Assembly: GCA_022448705.1 (NCBI GenBank)
Contig: JAKUUF010000016.1
Location: 1 to 18,589 of the forward strand
Source: SAR324 cluster bacterium
GTDB lineage: Bacteria > SAR324 > NAC60-12
Length of the DNA: 18,589 nucleotides
Direction: 5' to 3'
Shown here: one piece after another, positions 14,273 to 18,589 of the stretch
Numbering within the stretch: position 1 is the first letter of the stretch
Layout of the letters: each line of letters opens with the position of its first letter
Translations under genes and position numbers: made by a program
The notes under the pieces: model-generated
The model's database searches: none
What the model was told of the DNA's origin: nothing
The model's input: only the letters and a program-made list of their open reading frames with translations

Positions 14273-14845
14273 CTATTCTTCCTCTGACTGCAGAGGCAGT
14301 TCAAGCTGATTTTCCTCAGCTGGTTTGTTCATGTCTAGTTCACTTAAGGCAGGCAGATGTTTTAGATTAGTAAGTCCGAATACTTCAAGAAAATGTTTTG
14401 TAGTACCATAAAGACCGGGCCTTCCGGGGATCATTTCACGACCAACAATTCGGACAAGTTTTTGCTGCATCAAGCGTCTTATTGTGTGTGATGAATCAAC
14501 TCCTCGTATAAATTCAATCCCTGCGCGGGTTAGGGGCTGTTTGTAGGCTACAATAGCCAGGGTTTCCATAACTGCAGGTGAAAGTTTGATGGTTTTAACT
14601 GTTTCCAGAGACTGTACCCATTTTCTGTGTTCCGGAAGAGTATGCATCTGCAGACCATCTGCTACCGAATCAATCCGGAAAACCCTGCCAGTTTTTTCAT
14701 AGGACATATTCAGTTCCGCAACCAGTTCCCGAATCTCTTTTGTATCACAATCTCCAATCATTTCTGCAAGCTGTTTGGGGGACAGAGTCTTGTTTGCCAC
14801 AAACAAAATGGTTTCAAGAGCTTGTTTTTGTTCCAGTTTAGTCAT
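14273..14845 (-). CDS. scpB: Segregation and condensation protein B, ScpB
   Basis: A 190-residue protein made of two winged-helix domains: MTKLEQKQALETILFVANKTLSPKQLAEMIG opens the first, and the second holds the family signature LSPAVMETLAIVAYKQPLTRAGIEFIRGVDSSHTIRRLMQQKLVRIVGREMIPGRPGLYGTTKHFLEVFGL. ScpB dimers bridge the kleisin ScpA on SMC to form the chromosome-condensing complex. scpA normally lies immediately upstream of scpB, but the sequence before this start is non-coding and leads to the divergent queF, so scpA must be elsewhere. The ATG at 14845 has no Shine-Dalgarno. The acidic tail (PAEENQLELPLQSEEE) is typical. Confidence 0.94.
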   Translation of the reverse strand: MTKLEQKQALETILFVANKTLSPKQLAEMIGDCDTKEIRELVAELNMSYEKTGRVFRIDSVADGLQMHTLPEHRKWVQSLETVKTIKLSPAVMETLAIVAYKQPLTRAGIEFIRGVDSSHTIRRLMQQKLVRIVGREMIPGRPGLYGTTKHFLEVFGLTNLKHLPALSELDMNKPAEENQLELPLQSEEE

Positions 14846-14989
14846 AAAATTCTGATCAAAAGTTTTTTATGTGCGTCTCCTCCTGATTCACCACACTTAA
14901 GCAGATAGTCCAAGACTGAACCGCACTCCCGGAAAAATCCACATTATCCTTATTCTTCAGCATAACGCAACCCTTTTTTGATAAAATTT

Positions 14990-15400
14990 ATGGACGGATC
15001 GAGTATTGATTACGCGGAAGGTCGGGTTTTTTCCTTTGACGATGAAAGTGCCATCCGTCCGGATTTTTTACAAACAATAGACTATTCCGGCCCCCGGCAA
15101 AGGATCAGCTATCAAATGAATGAATTTGCGGCAGTTTGTCCATTTTCGGGACTTCCAGATACAGGAATAGTCTGGGTTGACTATATTCCTCAAAATAAAC
15201 TGGTTGAGCTGAAATCTCTGAAATATTATTTCATCTCTTTCCGCAATGTCGGCATTTATCAGGAAGATGTAACATCCAGGATATTCAATGATTTAAATCC
15301 GCTGCTGGAGCCTGAAGAATTGCTGATCAAAACACGCTACAGCACCCGCGGAGGAATTGACACCACCTGCACAATCAATTCAAATGAGCAAAAATCCTGA
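14990..15400 (+). CDS. queF: NADPH-dependent 7-cyano-7-deazaguanine (preQ0) reductase QueF, type I
   Basis: A 136-residue T-fold enzyme reducing the nitrile of preQ0 to preQ1 in queuosine synthesis. The catalytic region FAAVCPFSGLPDTG gives nucleophile C50 and acid D57. The binding/NADPH segment is LVELKSLKYYFISFRNVGIYQED, with E92; the His that precedes this Glu in the Bacillus enzyme is Gln91 here, a substitution I think occurs in other type I enzymes but cannot check. The C-terminus YSTRGGID is conserved. Small size marks the unimodular type I. I chose the ATG at 14990; an in-frame TTG at 14978 would add four residues. The metC start overlaps its end by 17 nt. No other que genes or preQ1 riboswitch were recognised nearby. 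Confidence 0.93.
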   Translation: MDGSSIDYAEGRVFSFDDESAIRPDFLQTIDYSGPRQRISYQMNEFAAVCPFSGLPDTGIVWVDYIPQNKLVELKSLKYYFISFRNVGIYQEDVTSRIFNDLNPLLEPEELLIKTRYSTRGGIDTTCTINSNEQKS

Positions 15401-16589
15401 TACATCTGTTCTCAGGGATGGCACCAAAGTTGTGGTTTCCGGACGTGACCCACAACGTTTCGGTGGTATGGTTAATCCCCCAGTATATCACGTTTCCACA
15501 GTGCTTGCGGAAACAGTCGAACAACTGAAATCGAAGGATCACGCCGAAGAATCCGGAAAACAGGAAATGACCTATGGCCGCAGAGGCACACCAACTTCAT
15601 GGGCATTGGAAAACGCTGTTGCTGAATTGGAAGGAGGATACCGCAGCCTGGCGTTTCCCTCGGGATTGAGTGCAGTCACCGGAGCTCTGCTGGCATTTCT
15701 GAAAGCAGGAGATCACCTGCTTATGACCGACAGTGTTTATGCCCCCACGCGAAGATTCTGCAATACCATCCTGAAACGCTTTGGCGTAGAAACAACATAT
15801 TATGATCCCCTGATTGGAGCAGATATTGGGTCACTTCTGCGTCCAAACACAAGTGTTGTCTTTACGGAATCCCCCGGTTCTCACACCTTTGAAGTACAGG
15901 ATATTCCAGCAATCTCCAAAGTTACGCATGAGCATGGCGCCAAAATACTGATGGACAACACTTGGGCGTCACCCCTGTTTTTTAAACCGTTTGAGCATGG
16001 TGTGGACGTTTCGATTCAGGCAGCTACAAAATACATTGTCGGTTATTCAGACGTGATGCTTGGTACAGTAACTGCCACAAAGGAAGCCTGGCCAGAACTG
16101 CGGGACTGCACGGGAGACATGGGTCAGTGTGCAGGGCCGGACGATCTCTATTTAGCCCAGCGTGGTTTTCGTAGCATGGCTGTTCGATTGCGCCAGCACC
16201 AGGCTAATGCACTGCTGATTGCTGGATGGCTTCAGACACGCCCGGAAGTTCGGCAGGTACTGTATCCTGCACTGCCCGGAGCCCCGGGACACGAGATTTG
16301 GAAACGTGATTTTCTTGGTGCCAGCGGTTTATTTGCTTTTGAACTTCAACCATGTACGGAGAAGGCAATTGAAGCAATGTTGGACGGTATGCGCCTTTTT
16401 GGCATGGGCTATTCCTGGGGTGGATATGAAAGCCTGCTTATTCCTGAAAATGTTCGTAAAATTCGTACCGCTGTTCCATGGCGTTTTGAAGGCCCACTGT
16501 TACGCATACACATCGGACTTGAGGATGTTGAGGATTTAAAGGATGATTTAAAGGCAGGACTGGAAAGACTTCGAGATTTCCGCGGGTGA
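15384..16589 (+). CDS. metC: Cystathionine beta-lyase MetC (PLP-dependent)
   Basis: A 401-residue Cys/Met-metabolism PLP enzyme, cytosolic, cleaving cystathionine to homocysteine, ammonia and pyruvate. Motifs: NPPVYHVSTVL and YGRRGTPTSWALENAVAELEGG (Y64, R66, R67, phosphate/substrate contacts from the neighbouring subunit), FPSGLSAVTGALLAFLKAGDHLL, Y119 stacking on PLP, D191 in LMDNTWASPLFF pairing with the pyridine nitrogen, and the Schiff-base lysine K216 in ATKYIVGYSDVMLG. The C-terminus has MRLFGMGYSWGGYESL, the typical proteobacterial MetC signature, and RIHIGLED. The ATG at 15384 lies inside the end of queF; the longer frame from TTG 15357 would add nine residues and is less likely. The overlap suggests coupled translation with queF. 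Confidence 0.92.
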   Translation: MSKNPDTSVLRDGTKVVVSGRDPQRFGGMVNPPVYHVSTVLAETVEQLKSKDHAEESGKQEMTYGRRGTPTSWALENAVAELEGGYRSLAFPSGLSAVTGALLAFLKAGDHLLMTDSVYAPTRRFCNTILKRFGVETTYYDPLIGADIGSLLRPNTSVVFTESPGSHTFEVQDIPAISKVTHEHGAKILMDNTWASPLFFKPFEHGVDVSIQAATKYIVGYSDVMLGTVTATKEAWPELRDCTGDMGQCAGPDDLYLAQRGFRSMAVRLRQHQANALLIAGWLQTRPEVRQVLYPALPGAPGHEIWKRDFLGASGLFAFELQPCTEKAIEAMLDGMRLFGMGYSWGGYESLLIPENVRKIRTAVPWRFEGPLLRIHIGLEDVEDLKDDLKAGLERLRDFRG

Positions 16590-16636
16590 TTATTTTACAG
16601 CAACAAGACAACCAGGCTGATAAAAAGTACAGATGA
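16586..16636 (+). other. Possible 16-codon bridging ORF between metC and the receiver-HATPase gene
   Basis: GTG at 16586 overlaps metC's TGA (GTGA), and its own TGA at 16634-16636 overlaps the next gene's ATG (ATGA), so this tiny frame spans the whole gap. The peptide is VIILQQQDNQADKKYR, read with Met at the start. It may carry ribosomes across; only conservation or profiling could show this. Confidence 0.25.
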
Positions 16637-17520
16637 ATTTGCTGATTGCTGATGATTCTCCAGAATTTATGGAAAGTCTTAAGGAATTCCTTGAAAATTC
16701 AGGACATACAGTTTTTTGTGCTAGTGATGGTGAACAAGCACTGCAAATTTTTGGCAATCAGAATATAGACGGAGTTTTCTGCGCGCTGACCTTACCCAAG
16801 CTTGGAGGACTGGAGCTTCTTAAGGAAGTAAAGTCCGCCAACAGCAACAGGCCCTTTGTGATGCTTTGTCCTCAGAATGACTCAGAAGGCGCTATTAACG
16901 CCCTTCAGCTGGGTGCCTGTGATTATCTGATTAAATCAATTCAAACTGCTGATCTTCAGCGTACTCTTGACAGAGTAGTTTCCCTGCATGAAGGATTCAA
17001 TTTCAGTAATTCTGAGATGGACCATTCTGTGCAGGAAACAAGGACATTGGAAATTGACAATGATTTTGAAGGCGTAAACGGAATTGTGGCCTTCATGACA
17101 CAGGATTTGCCAACTTACGGCATCCTTGAGCAGGACCAGTTATTCTACATGAACATGCTGCTCAAGGAGGCGCTTGAAAATGCGATATTCCATGGAAATC
17201 TTGAATTAAACTCCGAAACTCGCCTTGAAAATCCAAATTTATTTTACGAAACAGCAGGAAAGAAACGGGAGATAGATCCGTATAAAAATCGCAAAGTAAT
17301 TGTTCATTATGACATCAACCGCAATTCAGCAAAATATGTGGTACGTGATGAAGGGAAGGGATTTGCACACTCAAATCTGTTTGATTCAGAAGATCCGGAA
17401 AATTTGCCGCGTATTAAGGGGCGCGGCCTGGTTATGATAATGAATTTTATGGATGAAGTATTTTGGAATGACAAAGGCAACGAAATTACAATGGTTCGTT
17501 ATCGGAAACGAAAATCATGA
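16633..17520 (+). CDS. Degenerate receiver domain fused to RsbW-like anti-sigma/serine-kinase HATPase
   Basis: A 295-residue cytosolic protein. Residues 1-118 are a CheY-like receiver: acidic pair D7-D8, conserved K101 in DYLIKS, and the P54-x-x-x-G58 segment. The phospho-acceptor Asp is replaced by Ala51 (FCALTLPKLGG) and the switch Thr/Ser by Cys79, so it should not be phosphorylated conventionally. Residues about 145-290 are a GHKL ATPase of the HATPase_c_2 (RsbW/SpoIIAB) type: N-box LKEALENAIFHGN (E179, N183, H187, N189), G1 box DEGKGF (239-244) and G2 box GRGLVMIMNFMDEV (263-276). No dimerisation/phospho-His helix is present, so it is not an ordinary histidine kinase. Such proteins bind sigma factors or STAS anti-anti-sigma partners; none is adjacent. 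Its stop overlaps the bamD start. Confidence 0.85.
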   Translation: MNLLIADDSPEFMESLKEFLENSGHTVFCASDGEQALQIFGNQNIDGVFCALTLPKLGGLELLKEVKSANSNRPFVMLCPQNDSEGAINALQLGACDYLIKSIQTADLQRTLDRVVSLHEGFNFSNSEMDHSVQETRTLEIDNDFEGVNGIVAFMTQDLPTYGILEQDQLFYMNMLLKEALENAIFHGNLELNSETRLENPNLFYETAGKKREIDPYKNRKVIVHYDINRNSAKYVVRDEGKGFAHSNLFDSEDPENLPRIKGRGLVMIMNFMDEVFWNDKGNEITMVRYRKRKS

Positions 17521-18338
17521 GTAAAGTCATTAAATTTGTAGTTACGATGTTGAAGAACCTGATTTTTATCAAACAGGGCAACCGCCATCTTCAAATTTCC
17601 ATATTTCTATTATTTTCCGGATTAATTCAAGGCTGTTCCGACAAGACAAACAATCAGATACGGCTCCCCTCCACGGAACTGTATCACCAGGCCATGGTAT
17701 CCATTGAAGATGAATATTACAATGAAGCACTTAAGAACTTTGAAATTCTTGTTGATGAGCATGCCGGTACTCGTCTGGCAACTCTTGCTCATTTGAAAAT
17801 GGGCGATATATATTTCATCCAGAGCAAATGGGAGGAATCTGAAACCAGCTACAGACAGTTTCTCCTGTTAAATCAGCGCAGTCACCTCACACCTTATGTC
17901 CTTAACCGGCTGATTGCTCTCAATTATGAACGGAACCATTACGGAATTTTTTTCAAGTCACGTGATTATGACCGTAACATGGAGCCGAACCGCACCCTGA
18001 TAAAGGAATACCAGCGTTTCTATCTGCTTTTCCCCAAAAGTCCGTATCTGGAGCAAGTAAAGGAATATCACAGCAGAGCAATGTCTGACCTTGCCGAACA
18101 CGAACTGAATGTAGCTAATTATTATTTCGATAAACAATCTTACCATTCTGCAATAGGCCGCTATTTGTATCTGCTGAAAAATTATCCGGGCTTCCCCCGC
18201 ACCGCCAATGTTGCAGAACGCCTGATTGAGGCCTACCGTTTAAACCGTCAACCGGAGCTGGCTGATGAAATGCAGAGGGTTCTGGACTCTTTACGGGAAA
18301 GAAATTTGCTGGCGCAGCATAACTCTAAAGAAGAATGA
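17517..18338 (+). CDS. bamD: Outer-membrane assembly lipoprotein BamD (ComL/YfiO)
   Basis: A 273-residue lipoprotein. The signal sequence ends in the lipobox LIQG-C40; the 39-residue leader is long, and an in-frame ATG at 17547 (M11) would give a more usual one, so the exact start is open. The mature part is tetratricopeptide-like: YHQAMVSIEDEYYNEALKNFEILVDEHAGTRLATLAHLKMGDIYFIQSKWEESETSYRQFLLLNQ, then the BamD-specific FFKSRDYDRNMEPNRTLIKEYQRFYLLFPKSPY and HELNVANYYFDKQSYHSAIGRYLYLLKNYP. BamD is the essential periplasm-facing partner of BamA in outer-membrane protein insertion. The ATG overlaps the stop of the receiver-HATPase gene and its TGA overlaps the next ATG. Confidence 0.9.
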   Translation: MSKVIKFVVTMLKNLIFIKQGNRHLQISIFLLFSGLIQGCSDKTNNQIRLPSTELYHQAMVSIEDEYYNEALKNFEILVDEHAGTRLATLAHLKMGDIYFIQSKWEESETSYRQFLLLNQRSHLTPYVLNRLIALNYERNHYGIFFKSRDYDRNMEPNRTLIKEYQRFYLLFPKSPYLEQVKEYHSRAMSDLAEHELNVANYYFDKQSYHSAIGRYLYLLKNYPGFPRTANVAERLIEAYRLNRQPELADEMQRVLDSLRERNLLAQHNSKEE

Positions 18339-18589
18339 TTTCACTTTTCTTCCGTAACTCCGAGATTAGATACAGGATTTTTATATGTTTGTTTCTGTTT
18401 TTAATTTCCGGATGTGCCCAGCTGGACGGTATTTTCCCAAAGCTTAAACCCCAGAGTGATGAAGAAACTTCCCCGGCTGCTCACAGTCCAGCCACTGTAG
18501 CCGCTAAACAGGAGGCACTTTCTGAAGAAAATCGTCAGTTGCTTGCGAAAATTGAACAGTTGGAGCAGCAGGTCAAATCACTTGAAAAA
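18335..18589 (+). CDS. Lipoprotein with coiled-coil region (3' end outside window)
   Basis: ATG at 18335 overlaps the bamD stop (ATGA), and the frame stays open to the last base, giving 85 residues. A signal sequence (basic RNSEIRYR, then IFICLFLFLISGC) ends in lipobox LISG-C. After a Pro/Ala/Ser-rich linker comes a heptad-rich stretch, EALSEENRQLLAKIEQLEQQVKSLEK, that should form a coiled coil. The rest is missing, so the family cannot be named; BamD-adjacent lipoproteins with coiled coils can be cell-envelope scaffolds, for example CpoB-like proteins. Translational coupling to bamD implies matched expression in the envelope. Confidence 0.75.
   Translation, partial: MISLFFRNSEIRYRIFICLFLFLISGCAQLDGIFPKLKPQSDEETSPAAHSPATVAAKQEALSEENRQLLAKIEQLEQQVKSLEK

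Noticed and set aside
14846..14989. Possible preQ1 riboswitch before queF
   Set aside because: I looked for the compact preQ1-I pseudoknot pattern and found no convincing stem followed by the A-rich tail. A covariance-model search could overturn this.
1..18589. Mobile elements, CRISPR arrays, tRNA or rRNA genes
   Set aside because: No transposase, integrase, regularly spaced repeat array, cloverleaf or rRNA-like stretch was found; genes are housekeeping or flagellar with even composition.

Overview
The window looks like chromosomal DNA from a motile, double-membraned (Gram-negative) bacterium of moderate-to-low GC content. A P-ring protein (FlgI), a BamD-type lipoprotein and two lipobox signal peptides imply an outer membrane. 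The order flgI-flgJ-flgM-flgN-flgK-flgL-csrA-fliW and a single-domain FlgJ resemble Deltaproteobacteria and related lineages; a marine SAR324-like or other deltaproteobacterium-like host is a reasonable but unproven guess. No mobile element, CRISPR array, tRNA or rRNA was recognised, and composition looks even throughout.

Layout. 1-4630: the 3' end of an unrecognised gene, a MATE transporter (minus), a CoxE-like VWA protein, a gamma-carbonic-anhydrase-like hexapeptide protein and a small membrane-anchored unknown (minus). 4631-11607: the flagellar block. A sigma-54-like promoter precedes flgI-flgJ. A near-consensus sigma-28 promoter lies between flgJ and flgM and should drive flgM-flgN-flgK-flgL, followed by csrA-fliW. 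FlgM is the anti-sigma-28 factor, FlgN the chaperone for the hook-junction proteins FlgK and FlgL, and CsrA/FliW the post-transcriptional switch that couples flagellin export to translation. 11687-13172: rsmG and xthA. 13197-14156: a membrane-anchored thioredoxin-like protein read through an in-frame TGA (minus), diverging from a small membrane protein. 14273-16589: scpB (minus), queF and metC. 16633-18589: an operon with start/stop overlaps encoding a degenerate receiver domain fused to an anti-sigma-type ATPase, BamD, and a coiled-coil lipoprotein cut by the window end.

The most notable observations are: (1) a probable selenoprotein at 13197-13640, where TGA sits exactly at the first position of a thioredoxin redox motif (U-G-S-C) and splits what otherwise looks like two short ORFs; (2) a receiver-HATPase fusion whose phospho-acceptor Asp is Ala, translationally coupled to an outer-membrane assembly lipoprotein; (3) a 9-bp hairpin overlapping the flgL stop, within a csrA leader that carries four GGA motifs; (4) very few Shine-Dalgarno sequences, with several tiny upstream ORFs whose stop codons abut or overlap the next gene's start.
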